DNA of 64,000 nt from Gordonia heveisoli (GCF_030315745.1 NZ_JASXSH010000009.1:62001-126000), one strand, 5' to 3'; shown: positions 36,594-47,918, numbered from the stretch's first letter. Numbers and translations are program-made. Notes: generated by a model from the letters alone, not told the origin.

Positions 36594-37562
36594 TCAGAAG
36601 GCTTCCGGCCAGTACCTGGTCAGGCAGTCGCCGGGCTGACCCTGGCGGTTGAACTGCGGGCCGGTCAGTCCGACGGTCAGTGCGGTCGCACGTTCCCGGA
36701 TGGTGCCGTGTCCCTGGTTCGGACCGGGATCGCCGATCACCGGCAAGAGGGTGGCAACCTCGATGATGTCCTTGGGCGACAACGCATCCCGCTGGTAGAC
36801 GGTGGCCGCCCAGTTGCCCGCCAGGCAGTCCGCGAGGAGTTCCGGATTGTTTCCGGTGGGGAAGGACGACCGGGACAGTCCGAGCACGTCGGCGATGCGG
36901 TACATCACGTTGTGGCCGTATTCGTGTGCCACCACGGTTGCCGCGGTGAAGTCACCGGCGACCGGGGTGGACACACCGAAGACCTCGTGATTCCAGATGC
37001 CCTGGAAAGTCTTGACGGGCAGGACGATCGAGCCCTTGGTCGACTTGCCATCACCGTTGGCCTGCACATCGAGCGAGCAGAAGAACGCGTTGGGCAGGTC
37101 GGAGGGGATGTTGCTGTCCGACGGATCGTCACCGGCGGTGCATTCGGTCCGGAACCTGGTACCCGGCTCGATCAGCACGCGCCCCGGCGCGGGGTCTCCC
37201 CAGCCGAGCCGCGTGAACCATCCACCCCACGTCTCGTCGAGATCGTCGAGGAGCGAATCCAGGTAGTGCGGGACCGTCGAGTCCGCGTTGGCCGCGGTCA
37301 CACCGCTCGCCTTGACCTGCCCGGACGGCGTCGGCAGGCTCGGGCAGGCACTGGACCGGCAGACCGAGGCGTCGGCCGGAGTGCTCGGTGCGGGACCTGA
37401 CGGGGTCGACTCGACCGTGGACGACGCCGACCCGCCGACGGAAGTCGGGGTGGTCGTCGATGCAGACTCGTCGTCGCCCGAGGACGAACATCCCGCCAGC
37501 GCGGTCAACGACACCACTGCCGCGACCGCCACACCCATCCGCACCCAACCCCTGTGAATCAT
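36594..37562 (-). CDS. Putative neutral zinc metallopeptidase, lipoprotein
   Basis: 322 residues. Signal peptide with lipobox LAGC (VAAVVSLTALAGC), a Ser/Thr/Pro-rich spacer, then a peptidase domain with the zinc site HEYGHN (HExxH) in VVAHEYGHNVM and a downstream NNPELLADCLAGNWA that fits the third ligand region of the YpfJ-like neutral zinc peptidase family. Four or more cysteines (VCRSSACP, TECTAG, FFCSLD) may form disulfides. It would act outside the membrane; its substrate is unknown. It lies between maf and sseA, which are adjacent in M. tuberculosis. Confidence 0.8.
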   Translation of the reverse strand: MIHRGWVRMGVAVAAVVSLTALAGCSSSGDDESASTTTPTSVGGSASSTVESTPSGPAPSTPADASVCRSSACPSLPTPSGQVKASGVTAANADSTVPHYLDSLLDDLDETWGGWFTRLGWGDPAPGRVLIEPGTRFRTECTAGDDPSDSNIPSDLPNAFFCSLDVQANGDGKSTKGSIVLPVKTFQGIWNHEVFGVSTPVAGDFTAATVVAHEYGHNVMYRIADVLGLSRSSFPTGNNPELLADCLAGNWAATVYQRDALSPKDIIEVATLLPVIGDPGPNQGHGTIRERATALTVGLTGPQFNRQGQPGDCLTRYWPEAF

Positions 37563-37753
37563 GGCAAGAAATCTACCAAGGACCCACGCCTGTTCGGACC
37601 TGGTACCAGCCGGTTGAATGAGAACGGCCCGCGCGTCGCAGCACGGTCACCGGCACGTCCTCGTCGTGACCAACTACGCTTACCGTCGAGGGGTCGACAC
37701 CTGGTCGGCACCGCATAGCCCAGCAGCAGTCCCATGGGAGTTGGAGAACAGAC

Positions 37754-38656
37754 GTGAGTGTTGAAACCGACCCGAACCCGGCGTTCGCCTCGTACGCCCA
37801 TCCCGAGCGTCTGGTGTCCACCCAGTGGCTGTCGGCGCATCTGGGCGCCAAGGGACTCAAGATCATCGAGTCCGACGAAGACGTCCTGCTCTACGACATC
37901 GGCCACATCCCGACCGCACAGAAGGTCGACTGGCATCTCCACCTCAACGATCCGGTCACCCGCGACTACATCAACGGCGAGCAGTTCGCGGAACTGATGC
38001 GCAGCAAGGGCATCGAACGCGACGACACCATCGTCATCTACGGCGACAAGAGCAACTGGTGGGCCGCCTACGCCCTCTGGGTCTTCACCCTGTTCGGGCA
38101 TGAGGACGTCCGCCTGCTCGACGGTGGACGCGACGCCTGGATGGCCGAGGACCGCGACACCTCCTTCGACGTACCCGACTATCCGCGTTCGGACTACCCG
38201 GTCGTCGAACGCGACGACAGCAAGATCCGCGTCTACGCCCGCGACGTCCTCGGCGCGCTGGGTACCGAGCCGCTCATCGATGTCCGCTCGCCGCAGGAGT
38301 ACACCGGCGAACGCACCCACATGCCCGACTACCCCGAAGAGGGCGCACTGCGTGGCGGGCACATCCCGACCGCCGTGTCGATCCCCTGGGCGAAGGCCGC
38401 CGCCCCCGACAGCCGGTTCCGTTCGCGTGCCGAACTGGCGGAGATCTACGGAGATTTCGCCACCGACGATCCGACGATCGTCTACTGCCGGATCGGTGAA
38501 CGTTCGAGCCACACCTGGTTCGTGCTGACTCATCTCCTCGGTCACAGCTCGGTGCGCAATTACGACGGTTCGTGGACCGAGTGGGGTAACGCGGTGCGGG
38601 TACCGATCGCGATCGGTGCCGAGCCCGGTGCGGCCCCGGGTGCCGCGGACGCCTGA
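37754..38656 (+). CDS. sseA: Thiosulfate sulfurtransferase SseA
   Basis: Tandem rhodanese, 300 residues from a GTG with GGAG upstream. The first domain is inactive, the second holds the catalytic cysteine at about residue 245 in [13 protein letters not shown]. It moves sulfane sulfur from thiosulfate or a similar donor. The next gene, a SufE-like protein, starts inside the stop codon (TGATG), which points to a joint role in sulfur mobilisation. Matches Rv3283. Confidence 0.92.
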   Translation: MSVETDPNPAFASYAHPERLVSTQWLSAHLGAKGLKIIESDEDVLLYDIGHIPTAQKVDWHLHLNDPVTRDYINGEQFAELMRSKGIERDDTIVIYGDKSNWWAAYALWVFTLFGHEDVRLLDGGRDAWMAEDRDTSFDVPDYPRSDYPVVERDDSKIRVYARDVLGALGTEPLIDVRSPQEYTGERTHMPDYPEEGALRGGHIPTAVSIPWAKAAAPDSRFRSRAELAEIYGDFATDDPTIVYCRIGERSSHTWFVLTHLLGHSSVRNYDGSWTEWGNAVRVPIAIGAEPGAAPGAADA

Positions 38657-39099
38657 TGAGCCTGCCCTCGGCGTTGGCGGAGATCGTCGACGACTTTGCC
38701 GCACTGGGTGATTCCGACCGGGTCACCCTGCTCCTCGAATTTGCCGGCGAACTTCCCGCACTCCCCGGTCATCTGCAGACCGAGGCGATGGAACCGGTAC
38801 CGGAGTGCCAGTCCCCGGTGTTCCTGTCGGTCGACGCCTCCGACGCCGACGACGTGCTGCTCTACTTCAGCGCACCCCGTGAGGCGCCAACCACGCGCGG
38901 GTTCGCCGCCATCCTCCATCAGGGGCTCAACGGCTCGTCGGCCGCCGAGATCCTCGATGTCCCCGGCGATTTCTACTACGACCTCGGGCTGGGTGCGGCG
39001 GTCAGCCCGCTCCGTCTGCGAGGTATGGCCGGCATGCTCGGACGAATCAAGAATCAGGTTCGCGCGCAGCAGCCCGGCACTCCCCCACCCGGGGCATGA
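38656..39099 (+). CDS. SufE-like sulfur acceptor (Rv3284-like)
   Basis: 147 residues. SufE fold: [32 protein letters not shown] at the start, and the acceptor cysteine in [10 protein letters not shown], corresponding to the Cys of E. coli SufE in a GCQS context. It would accept sulfur from a desulfurase or from SseA. Overlaps sseA by one base and the following condensation-domain gene by four bases. Confidence 0.87.
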   Translation: MSLPSALAEIVDDFAALGDSDRVTLLLEFAGELPALPGHLQTEAMEPVPECQSPVFLSVDASDADDVLLYFSAPREAPTTRGFAAILHQGLNGSSAAEILDVPGDFYYDLGLGAAVSPLRLRGMAGMLGRIKNQVRAQQPGTPPPGA

Positions 39100-40601
39100 A
39101 GTTCATCCAGATCCGCGACGAACCGATCGAACCCGGCGGTCTCGTCGAATGGACGCCGTTTTCGCCGGGCGGGCTCGGCGGATGGACGTCCGACACCCGG
39201 CTCACGTCACACAACCATGAGCAGCATCTGCGCGCCGCGGTCGACTACCGGGCCCGCACGAATCGCGAGGGCGGCCGCGAGTCCTGGCTGGGGCTGACCA
39301 TCGAGTTCGACGAACCGCTGTCCATCCCGGCGATCAGATCGGTGCTGACGCAATGGATCGACCGGCACGAGGTGTTACGCAGCCATGTGCTGGTGTCCGA
39401 CGAGGGCCTGCACCGCATCACCACACCCCCGGGGACGGTGCGGCTGAAGATGGGCCGCATCGGCTGGTACCCGCAGGCCGGTCCGCTCATCGACCAGTTG
39501 GCAGGCGCATTCGATCGGGCCACCGCGCCCGTGCAGTGGCCCGCGTACATGTTCGCCACCGTGGCCCGCGAACATTCCTTCACGTTGCTGTTCGCGGCCG
39601 ATCACTCGCTGGTCGACGGATACTCGCTGATCATGGCGCAGCAGGAGCTGGTCACGCTGTATCGGGCAGCCCGCGAACACCGCCACGCGAATCTCCCCGA
39701 TGTCGGCAGCTACGTCGATTTCAGCGCCGAGGAACGACTGCTGGCCGATCAGAGCGGCAGCGATCATCCGGCGGTGGCGAGCTGGTCGAGGTTCCTGACT
39801 GCGGGCGCAGGCGGCATGCCGGGACTGCGGACCTCCACGCCGATCACACGAGACCCCAATCCGGCCACCGACGACCCGCAGGAGTCGCTCTGGGGGCTGA
39901 TCCTCGACGAGGATGCGGCCAACCGATTCACCGCGGTCTGCTCGGAGGCGGGCGGCACGCTGACCGCCGGGGTCCTGGCGGCCTTCGCGCTGGTCCACCA
40001 CCGGCAGACCGGCGATCCGGAGTTCCGTTGTGTGCTGCCCCGCCACACTCGCGACGACGTCCGCTGGCTCAACGCGCTCGGCTGGTTCGTCGCCCTCGCC
40101 CCGTTCGCCATCGACGTCGCCGATTCGCCGACCTTCGACCAGGCCGTCGAACGGGCCACCGCCGAACTCAAGGTCGGCAGGCAGGGTGCCACGCTGCCGT
40201 TCCTGCGCGTCGCCGAGTTGCTGCGGTTCGAGGGGGCGCCACGGTTTGTGATCTCGTTCATCGACACCCGCTACGCCCCGGGGGCCGGTGTCGCCGACGC
40301 CGGTCGTGCGAAGGTCATCCGCTCTCAGAGCTACGCCCCCGACGAGGTGTACGTGTGGATCAACCGGACGCCGTCGGGGATGCGATTCACGGCACGGTTC
40401 CCGCGCGAGTCACCGTCGCCGGACGCGGTGTCTCCGGAGTCCGGCACGCCGTCGGAGCCGAGAGTGAAGAATTCCACTCCACCAATCGAGACGGTGTCCG
40501 AGGTCGACCCGACCCCCGGTCTCGTTCACGCCTACCTGCATGATTTCGCCGAGTTGGTCCGTCAGCTCGGTGACGCGAGCACATACCGAAGCCGGATGTG
40601 A
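39096..40601 (+). CDS. Stand-alone condensation-domain (PapA-like) acyltransferase
   Basis: 501 residues, one condensation domain with both halves: [15 protein letters not shown] in the N-lobe, the active-site segment [14 protein letters not shown] near residue 175, and a C-lobe with latch-type [13 protein letters not shown]. The canonical HHxxxDG is DHSLVDG, so the first histidine is Asp but the catalytic second His and the Asp are kept, as in many PapA-type acyltransferases. These esterify lipids or glycolipids (for example trehalose) from acyl carrier or CoA donors. The tail of ~60 residues is disordered. It is coupled to the sufE-like gene and precedes accA3, a place where M. tuberculosis has nothing. 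Confidence 0.8.
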   Translation: MKFIQIRDEPIEPGGLVEWTPFSPGGLGGWTSDTRLTSHNHEQHLRAAVDYRARTNREGGRESWLGLTIEFDEPLSIPAIRSVLTQWIDRHEVLRSHVLVSDEGLHRITTPPGTVRLKMGRIGWYPQAGPLIDQLAGAFDRATAPVQWPAYMFATVAREHSFTLLFAADHSLVDGYSLIMAQQELVTLYRAAREHRHANLPDVGSYVDFSAEERLLADQSGSDHPAVASWSRFLTAGAGGMPGLRTSTPITRDPNPATDDPQESLWGLILDEDAANRFTAVCSEAGGTLTAGVLAAFALVHHRQTGDPEFRCVLPRHTRDDVRWLNALGWFVALAPFAIDVADSPTFDQAVERATAELKVGRQGATLPFLRVAELLRFEGAPRFVISFIDTRYAPGAGVADAGRAKVIRSQSYAPDEVYVWINRTPSGMRFTARFPRESPSPDAVSPESGTPSEPRVKNSTPPIETVSEVDPTPGLVHAYLHDFAELVRQLGDASTYRSRM

Positions 40602-40610
40602 CATACGGCT

Positions 40611-40632
40611 CCACCGAACGATTGCTCGGTGG
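40611..40632 (+). terminator. Inverted repeat after the condensation-domain gene
   Basis: CCACCGA (40611-40617) and TCGGTGG (40626-40632) pair perfectly around an 8-base loop, starting 10 bases after the stop codon. No U-tract. Weak terminator, or an operator for accA3, which begins 160 bases further on. Confidence 0.3.
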
Positions 40633-40791
40633 GCTAGGGTGATGCACGGAACGTACGACGCCTACACTCCCCAAGGTGTCGTGCGTCACCCGTAACGGCC
40701 ACACCCCGGCTGTCGGGTGCAACCGATGACTCCATACGAAGTCGATGCCGCGTCAGCGGTGTCCCAGCACGAGTAAGGCCCAGGAGAACAA

Positions 40792-42588
<1,797 letters not shown>

Positions 42589-42600
42589 TTCACCCCGGTC

Positions 42601-42963
42601 ATGGAACCGGTCGAGATCAACGCCGGGACGTGGTATCTGCGTGCGCTTCGTGCGGACGAGCGGATCACCGACGTCCCGGCGTTGTCCGATATTGGGGTCG
42701 ATGATCCCGCCGCCTATGTCGCGGCCGCCGACGCCGGCTGGGCCGCCGAAACCGGCTATGTGTGGGCCATCTGCATCCCGACCACCGGCGAACTCATCGC
42801 ACTGATCGGTGTCGCCACCGACGCCGACCGAGGACAGCTCTGGGGCCGCGCCCGCACCGGCTACGACGAGGCGCTCGCCGTCGCGATCGGTCCGGTCACC
42901 CGGTTCGCCGAAGGTGCGTTGGGATTGGTCGTGACCGAACCGATCGCCGACGGCATCCGCTGA
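42601..42963 (+). CDS. Small conserved-looking protein, possibly GNAT-related
   Basis: 120 residues, ATG 12 bases after accA3. The pattern WYLRALRADERITDVPALSD then WAICIPTTGELIALIGV recalls the first strands of RimJ/RimL-type acetyltransferases, but the acetyl-CoA loop and C-terminal half are not there, so I infer at most a truncated or diverged fold. Codon use is normal for the genome and it is probably co-transcribed with accA3. No function assigned. Confidence 0.6.
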   Translation: MEPVEINAGTWYLRALRADERITDVPALSDIGVDDPAAYVAAADAGWAAETGYVWAICIPTTGELIALIGVATDADRGQLWGRARTGYDEALAVAIGPVTRFAEGALGLVVTEPIADGIR

Positions 42964-42967
42964 GCGG

Positions 42968-43081
42968 TCAGGCGACGGTTCCGGCGAGAATCGCCACGAG
43001 GCCGGCACGATAACGCCTGTCCCGGTCGTCACCGAGGATGGTGATGGCGTCGGAGGCACCGTCCGGTTCAGCTGATGGGTC
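42968..43081 (-). pseudogene. Possible remnant of a regulator C-terminus
   Basis: On the minus strand the last ~35 residues before the stop read SDAITILGDDRDRRYRAGLVAILAGTVA, which looks like the end of a TetR-type regulator; upstream of that the frame runs into arginine-rich noise across the MFS remnant. A regulator next to an MFS exporter is the common arrangement. Weak evidence. Confidence 0.25.
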
Positions 43082-43131
43082 ACCGGGCGGCATGCGTACG
43101 AGAGACGCCCGGCCGGGAGTCGACCTACGTC

Positions 43132-43490
43132 GTGGTCCCCCTCCTTGCCGCCGCCGCCCTTCTCGGCCTGTTCGCACTCGTCGAGCAACGCAGCCCGAAA
43201 CCGCTTGTGCCATTGCCGATCCTTCGCCGACGCAGCATCGTGGTGGCGAACACCGCCATCGCGGGACTCGGCGCGATCATGACCGCCACGATGTATCTCC
43301 TGTCGCTCCACCTGCAGCAGGTCGTCGGACTGAGCCCCCTGCGAACCGGCCTCGCATTGGTCCCGATGAGCATCGTGCTCACACTTGGAGCACTCGCCTC
43401 GAAGTCATTGCTCGCCAGATTCGGGGTTCGCATCCTCATCGCCACCGGGGGCCTACTGATGGCGACCGGACTCGCCTGGCTCGCGATCAC
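43132..43490 (+). pseudogene. Internal fragment of a DHA2 (EmrB/QacA) MFS transporter
   Basis: About 120 residues that align in pattern with helices in the second half of 14-helix drug exporters: FALVEQRSPKPLVPLPILRR, then IAGLGAIMTATMYLLSLHLQQVVG, LSPLRTGLALVPMSIVLTLG and LLARFGVRILIATGGLLMATG. Both ends are missing: the upstream bases are non-coding, and after 43490 the frame leaves the family and runs into the promoter of the HNH gene. A relic left by deletion, perhaps caused by insertion of the neighbouring 13E12-type gene. Confidence 0.7.
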
Positions 43491-43545
43491 CCGACCACAC
43501 CGCAGCAGAGGAGCCCACCCGAGGAGAGATAAGGCGTACCAGCCC

Positions 43546-43573
43546 TTGACTCGAACAGGTGTTCGAGTACACT
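43546..43573 (+). promoter_or_regulatory. LexA (SOS) box inside a sigma-A promoter
   Basis: TTGACT (43546-43551) and TACACT (43568-43573) are 16 bases apart. Between and over them lies TCGAAC-AGGT-GTTCGA (43551-43566), the exact actinobacterial LexA operator, within a 9-bp-arm palindrome at 43549-43568. The -10 ends six bases before the ATG at 43580, so transcription should begin at or next to the start codon (leaderless). LexA binding would block both hexamers. Confidence 0.85.
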
Positions 43574-43579
43574 TAAACC

Positions 43580-45157
43580 ATGTCGCAGGCAGCGGAGGTC
43601 GACCCCACCGGTTCGGTGGATGCGAACGAATCCGTCGAGCCTGAGCTTCGCGCCGATGACGAGCTCGGCGCCGCCGAGCTGATCGAGGTCCTCAATCACT
43701 GTGCAGGCCTTGCCTCCTCGACGGCACACCGAATGATGACGGTGGCCAGCCTCATTCACGACGAGCGCGAGATCGACTCCGCCCAACGTCGCGCGCAGAC
43801 ACACGACGGAGAACTCGACTCGATCGAGGCCTTCGAGGAACTGTCCGCCCGGGCCGCCGCGGGCGAGGACCCCTGCGCCCGGTTCGGACCGAGCGGCCTG
43901 GAGCTGGCCGTCGCGGAAGTCGGTGCCACACTGACGGTTACGCCCACCGAGGCCCGAGAGCTCATCGCCGCCGGAGATGCGCTGCGCTACCGACTGCTGT
44001 TCACCGGGCACGCGCTGGCATGCGGGCGGATCGACAAGAAGCGCTTCCTCATCGCACTCAAGCGGACCGACCTCGTCACCGATGCCGACGAGATGCAGAC
44101 GGTGGATGCCCATCTGGCCGAGGCGATCTTCGCGCGGGCGCCGATGTCCACCACACGGTTCACCGCGATGGTCGACGCCATCGTCGCGAAATGGGCACCC
44201 GACGCGGTGCGCAGACGTCGGGAGCGCGTGACCGACAACCGAAAGGTGACGGTCGCACCGGATCGCTTCACGCCCGGCCAGTCCCGGGTGTCCGGTTCAC
44301 TGCCGATCGCCGATGCCGCCGCATTCGACGCCCGCCTCTCGGCGATGGCCACCTCGGTCCACCCCGCCGACCCCCGCACCCTCGCGCAGAGGCGCGCCGA
44401 CGCACTGATCGCGCTCGCCCGCGGTGAACAACAGCTCGCGTGCACATGCGACGACTGTTCAGCCCGTGAGACCAAGTCGCCGGAGCCCCAGACAGAAAGC
44501 GTCACTCCCCCATCGGCGCCGCGCGCCACATTCCACATCGTGGTGAATCTGTCCACCCTCGTCGGCGCCGACGACGATCCGGCCTTCCTCGACGGCCACG
44601 GCGTCGTCGACGCCGACACCGCCCGCACCCTGCTCGCCGAAGCACGGCGCACGTACCTCCACCCAGGTACACAAGCGCACTCCGAGGGCTCACCGGATGC
44701 CATCACCACGTCGATGTGGAACCACACCCCGTCGAAGAAGCTGCAAGCCCTGGTGCGGGCAGGCGAACTGTGCTGCACCTTCCCTGGCTGCAACGCACCG
44801 GTCTGGCAGATCGACGTCGACCACACGGTGCCGTTCGACCACCGCCGACCCCGCCGAGGCGGACCAACTGCCGAACGAAACCTGAAGCCACTCTGCCGCT
44901 TTCACCACCGGATCAAGACCTTCACCAGCTGGCAGGACTATCAGGACGAGTTCCTGACCGCCTGGTTCACCACCCCCACCGGACACATGTTCGTCGGCAA
45001 CGCCTACAGCGGCCGCGATCTGTTCGGCCGGCTCGCGCCGATCCGCCCGCCCGATCATCCCGCGCGGGTCCGGCACGACACCCTGCGCGACGACGGCGCC
45101 CGGCGACAGCGCCGCGTCGACGATCGCTGGAATCGGGCCAACCCGCCACCGTTCTGA
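43580..45157 (+). CDS. DUF222/HNH endonuclease-like protein (13E12 repeat family)
   Basis: 525 residues. N-terminal DUF222 region (about 30-330), then an HNH domain at about 400-450: zinc cysteines in CTFPGCNAP, the metal histidine in IDVDHTVPFDH, the asparagine in TAERNLKPLCRFHHRIKT. A CxCxxC cluster (CTCDDC) is present near 290. These proteins are multicopy in mycolata, and several M. tuberculosis members are induced by DNA damage; the LexA box here agrees. Whether they cut DNA or spread is not established. No ribosome site, in keeping with a leaderless mRNA. Its stop is 8 bases from the convergent MocA-like gene. Confidence 0.88.
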   Translation: MSQAAEVDPTGSVDANESVEPELRADDELGAAELIEVLNHCAGLASSTAHRMMTVASLIHDEREIDSAQRRAQTHDGELDSIEAFEELSARAAAGEDPCARFGPSGLELAVAEVGATLTVTPTEARELIAAGDALRYRLLFTGHALACGRIDKKRFLIALKRTDLVTDADEMQTVDAHLAEAIFARAPMSTTRFTAMVDAIVAKWAPDAVRRRRERVTDNRKVTVAPDRFTPGQSRVSGSLPIADAAAFDARLSAMATSVHPADPRTLAQRRADALIALARGEQQLACTCDDCSARETKSPEPQTESVTPPSAPRATFHIVVNLSTLVGADDDPAFLDGHGVVDADTARTLLAEARRTYLHPGTQAHSEGSPDAITTSMWNHTPSKKLQALVRAGELCCTFPGCNAPVWQIDVDHTVPFDHRRPRRGGPTAERNLKPLCRFHHRIKTFTSWQDYQDEFLTAWFTTPTGHMFVGNAYSGRDLFGRLAPIRPPDHPARVRHDTLRDDGARRQRRVDDRWNRANPPPF

Positions 45158-45165
45158 CGAGAGCG

Positions 45166-45753
45166 TCAGTCCGCGTAGTCCACATCCCGCCCGGTCGCCA
45201 GATCTCCGCATTCGACCGCGACAACATCATCGCGGCCGGACAGATACGACCGCAGCCCCTCGTCGCCGTGCAACACCGCCAGCGCACCATCGAGGTGATC
45301 GGCGCCGAGGTACACCGGATGCCCGGGCTCACCGCCGAAAACGGCACGCACCAGCACATCGCGCCGGCCGTCCGCAACGCGCAGCACACGGGTCACCACC
45401 GGCTCCCCGACGTCAGGGATGTCAACAACGTGTAAAACCACACCGGCGAGGCCGGGTCGCCCACGGACCGCCCGGAGTGCCGCGCCGACCGTCGCCCCCA
45501 GCCCCGCCGACCATTCCGGTACCGCCAGCGCGGTCGCCCCGGCGGGCGGTTCGACCACCGCCGCCCCCATCGCCACGAGCACCTCCGGACAGCCCGCCAG
45601 ACGCAGTTCGGCAACCGCAGATTCCAGCCAACCACCCTGCTGGGCAAGTATTTTCGGCATTCCGTAGCGGGTGCCCGCACCAGCGGCGAGAACGACGCCG
45701 ACGACGCCGGGCACCACCGCACCGACCGGCTCGACGGCCTTCTCAACACCCAT
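45166..45753 (-). CDS. mocA: MocA/MobA-like molybdopterin nucleotidyltransferase
   Basis: 195 residues from ATG 45753, with AGGAGG eight bases upstream. NTP-transferase motif VVLAAGAGTRYGMPK (LAAGxxxRxGxPK) with the following family pattern VLHVVDIPDVGEP. Such proteins turn Mo-molybdopterin into the cytosine dinucleotide used by xanthine dehydrogenase-type enzymes, though other NTP transferases share the fold. It is divergent from a purine permease and urate-degradation genes, which supports a link with xanthine oxidation. No xanthine dehydrogenase gene is in the window. Confidence 0.72.
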   Translation of the reverse strand: MGVEKAVEPVGAVVPGVVGVVLAAGAGTRYGMPKILAQQGGWLESAVAELRLAGCPEVLVAMGAAVVEPPAGATALAVPEWSAGLGATVGAALRAVRGRPGLAGVVLHVVDIPDVGEPVVTRVLRVADGRRDVLVRAVFGGEPGHPVYLGADHLDGALAVLHGDEGLRSYLSGRDDVVAVECGDLATGRDVDYAD

Positions 45754-45899
45754 TGTCACCGCCTCCTGCCGCGATCCGCCCAACCCACGCTCAGCACGAT
45801 TAACCCTTCTGCAATATACGATCGGCGCCGCGCACGAACACCTCCACCGGTGCAAGATCGTCCTGCCCCACTGCTATTGCAACCCGGTAGGAGACCCCC

Positions 45900-47918
45900 A
45901 TGGCAACGGATGCTGTGCCCGCCGCGACCCCCCCGGCACCCACCGCGCCGAAGTTCCGGCGCAAACGCGTCCACCCGGTCGACCAGGTGCCTCCGGTCGG
46001 CAAACTCGTCGGCCTCGGCGCCCAGCACGTCGTCGCCTTCTATGCCGGCGCAGTCCTGGTCCCGATCCTCATCGCCGGTGCCATCGACCTCGACGGCGAA
46101 GCACTGACGATGCTGATCACCGCCGACCTGTTCACCTGCGGCATCGCCTCCCTCCTGCAGGCGGTGGGCATCTGGAAGATCGGGGTCCGGCTGCCATTGC
46201 TGCAGGGCATCACCTTCGCCACGCTCGCGCCGGTCATCAAGATCGCCAACGATCACGGCGGCGGCCGCGTTGGTCTGCAAACCGTCTACGGTGCGGTGAT
46301 CGCGGCCGGCATCTTCACCTTCCTGATCGCCCCGTACTTCGCCAAGCTCATCCGATTCCTGCCTGCCGTGGTCACCGGCACCCTGATCACCATCATCGGT
46401 ATCTGTCTGATACCCATCGGCGCAGGCGACGCGGTCAGCGACCCGGCCACCCACCAACACGACCCGGCCAATCCACGCTGGGTGATGTACGCGCTCGGCA
46501 CCGTCCTGCTCATCGTCCTGATGCAGCGATTCTTCCGCGGATTCATGGCGACCATCTCGATCCTCCTCGGACTGGCCGTCGGCACCTTCGTGGCGTGGAT
46601 TCTGGGCGACGCGAACTTCGACAAGGTCGGCGACGCCGGCTGGGTGGGGGTCACCCCGCCGTTCGCCTTCGGCGCACCACGGTTCGACATTGTGGCCATC
46701 GTGTCGCTGATCGTGGTGCTGCTCGTGGTCATCGTCGAATCCACCGGCTCGGTCTTCGCGACCGGCGAGATCGTGGGCAAACGGATCAAGAAGGACGACA
46801 TCGCGGCCACCGTCCGCGCCGACGGTCTGGCCACCGTGATCGGCGGCTCGTTCAACTCGTTCCCGTACACCGCGTTCTCGGAGAATGTCGGCCTGGTCCG
46901 ACTGACCGGCGTCAAGAGCCGCTGGGTCGTGGCCTGTGCCGGGGTGATCATGATCCTGCTCGGCCTGTTGCCGAAGATGGCCAAGGTGGTCGAATCGATC
47001 CCCGCACCCGTCCTCGGCGGCGCCGCGCTGATCATGTTTGCCACCGTCGCCATCGTCGGAATCCAAACCCTGACCACCGTCGATTTCACCGACCACCGCA
47101 ACCTGATCATCTCGGCGACCTCACTGGCCGTCGCGCTCTACGTCGAACACTCCCAGTCCTCGGCGCCCACCACGATGATCGACAAGGACGGCGCGACCGT
47201 CGAGGTGCCTGCACTACCCGGCATCAATCAGGCGATGCCGAACATCTTCCTGGAAATCCCCTTCTCCACCGGCATAACAATGGGCGCGCTGACCGCGATC
47301 CTGTTGAATCTCCTGTTCTTTCACGTCGGCAAGCGCGGCCCGGCAGTGGCCGGCGGTGGTTCCATCACCCTCGACGAGGTGAACGCGATGACCGCGGAGC
47401 AGTTCCGCGTCACCTTCGGCAACGTCGTGCAGGATGTCGGCTGGGTGCTCGACCGCGCCTACGACCAGCGTCCGTTCTCCGACGTCCACGACCTCCGCAG
47501 CGCCTTCCAGGAGGCGATGCTGACCGGCACCGACGACGAGCAGCTCGAACTCATCCGATCGTTCCCCAATCTGGGTGCCGAGGACGAGGAGACCGGCGAA
47601 CTCGTCGCCATCGATCACAAGGGGCTCTCCCATCTGGAGGAGACCGAGCATCGCAATGTCGTCGAACTCGCCACTGCCTACCGCGAGCATTTCGGTTTCC
47701 CGCTGGTCATCTGCGCGCGGGAGACCGAACGCTACGACCGCGTGCTCCGGCACGGCTGGTCGCGGATGGACAACGCCGAACTGTCGGAGAAATCCTTCGC
47801 GCTCATCGAGATCGCGAAGATCGCAAACTATCGGTTCGACGATCTCGTCGCCGACGCCAACCCGTTCACCTCGGCTCGTTTCGGCCGTGGCGCGCAGCTT
47901 CCCGACATCCGAAACTAA
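45900..47918 (+). CDS. NCS2 purine permease fused to an OHCU decarboxylase-like domain
   Basis: 672 residues; TAGGAG seven bases upstream. Residues 1 to ~490 are an NCS2 (SLC23) permease of the xanthine/urate branch: LGAQHVVAFYAGAVLVPI, QGITFATLAPVI, ESTGSVFATGEIVG, NSFPYTAFSENVGLVRLTGVKSR. From about 505 a domain like 2-oxo-4-hydroxy-4-carboxy-5-ureidoimidazoline decarboxylase follows (LDEVNAMTAEQFRVTFGNVV, then AYREHFGFPLVICARE). In this domain the catalytic His-Pro is replaced by Phe-Pro (RSFPNLG) and the Glu-Gln pair is not found, so it is probably inactive. Next gene, 9 bases on, is a normal OHCU decarboxylase. Confidence 0.85.
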   Translation: MATDAVPAATPPAPTAPKFRRKRVHPVDQVPPVGKLVGLGAQHVVAFYAGAVLVPILIAGAIDLDGEALTMLITADLFTCGIASLLQAVGIWKIGVRLPLLQGITFATLAPVIKIANDHGGGRVGLQTVYGAVIAAGIFTFLIAPYFAKLIRFLPAVVTGTLITIIGICLIPIGAGDAVSDPATHQHDPANPRWVMYALGTVLLIVLMQRFFRGFMATISILLGLAVGTFVAWILGDANFDKVGDAGWVGVTPPFAFGAPRFDIVAIVSLIVVLLVVIVESTGSVFATGEIVGKRIKKDDIAATVRADGLATVIGGSFNSFPYTAFSENVGLVRLTGVKSRWVVACAGVIMILLGLLPKMAKVVESIPAPVLGGAALIMFATVAIVGIQTLTTVDFTDHRNLIISATSLAVALYVEHSQSSAPTTMIDKDGATVEVPALPGINQAMPNIFLEIPFSTGITMGALTAILLNLLFFHVGKRGPAVAGGGSITLDEVNAMTAEQFRVTFGNVVQDVGWVLDRAYDQRPFSDVHDLRSAFQEAMLTGTDDEQLELIRSFPNLGAEDEETGELVAIDHKGLSHLEETEHRNVVELATAYREHFGFPLVICARETERYDRVLRHGWSRMDNAELSEKSFALIEIAKIANYRFDDLVADANPFTSARFGRGAQLPDIRN

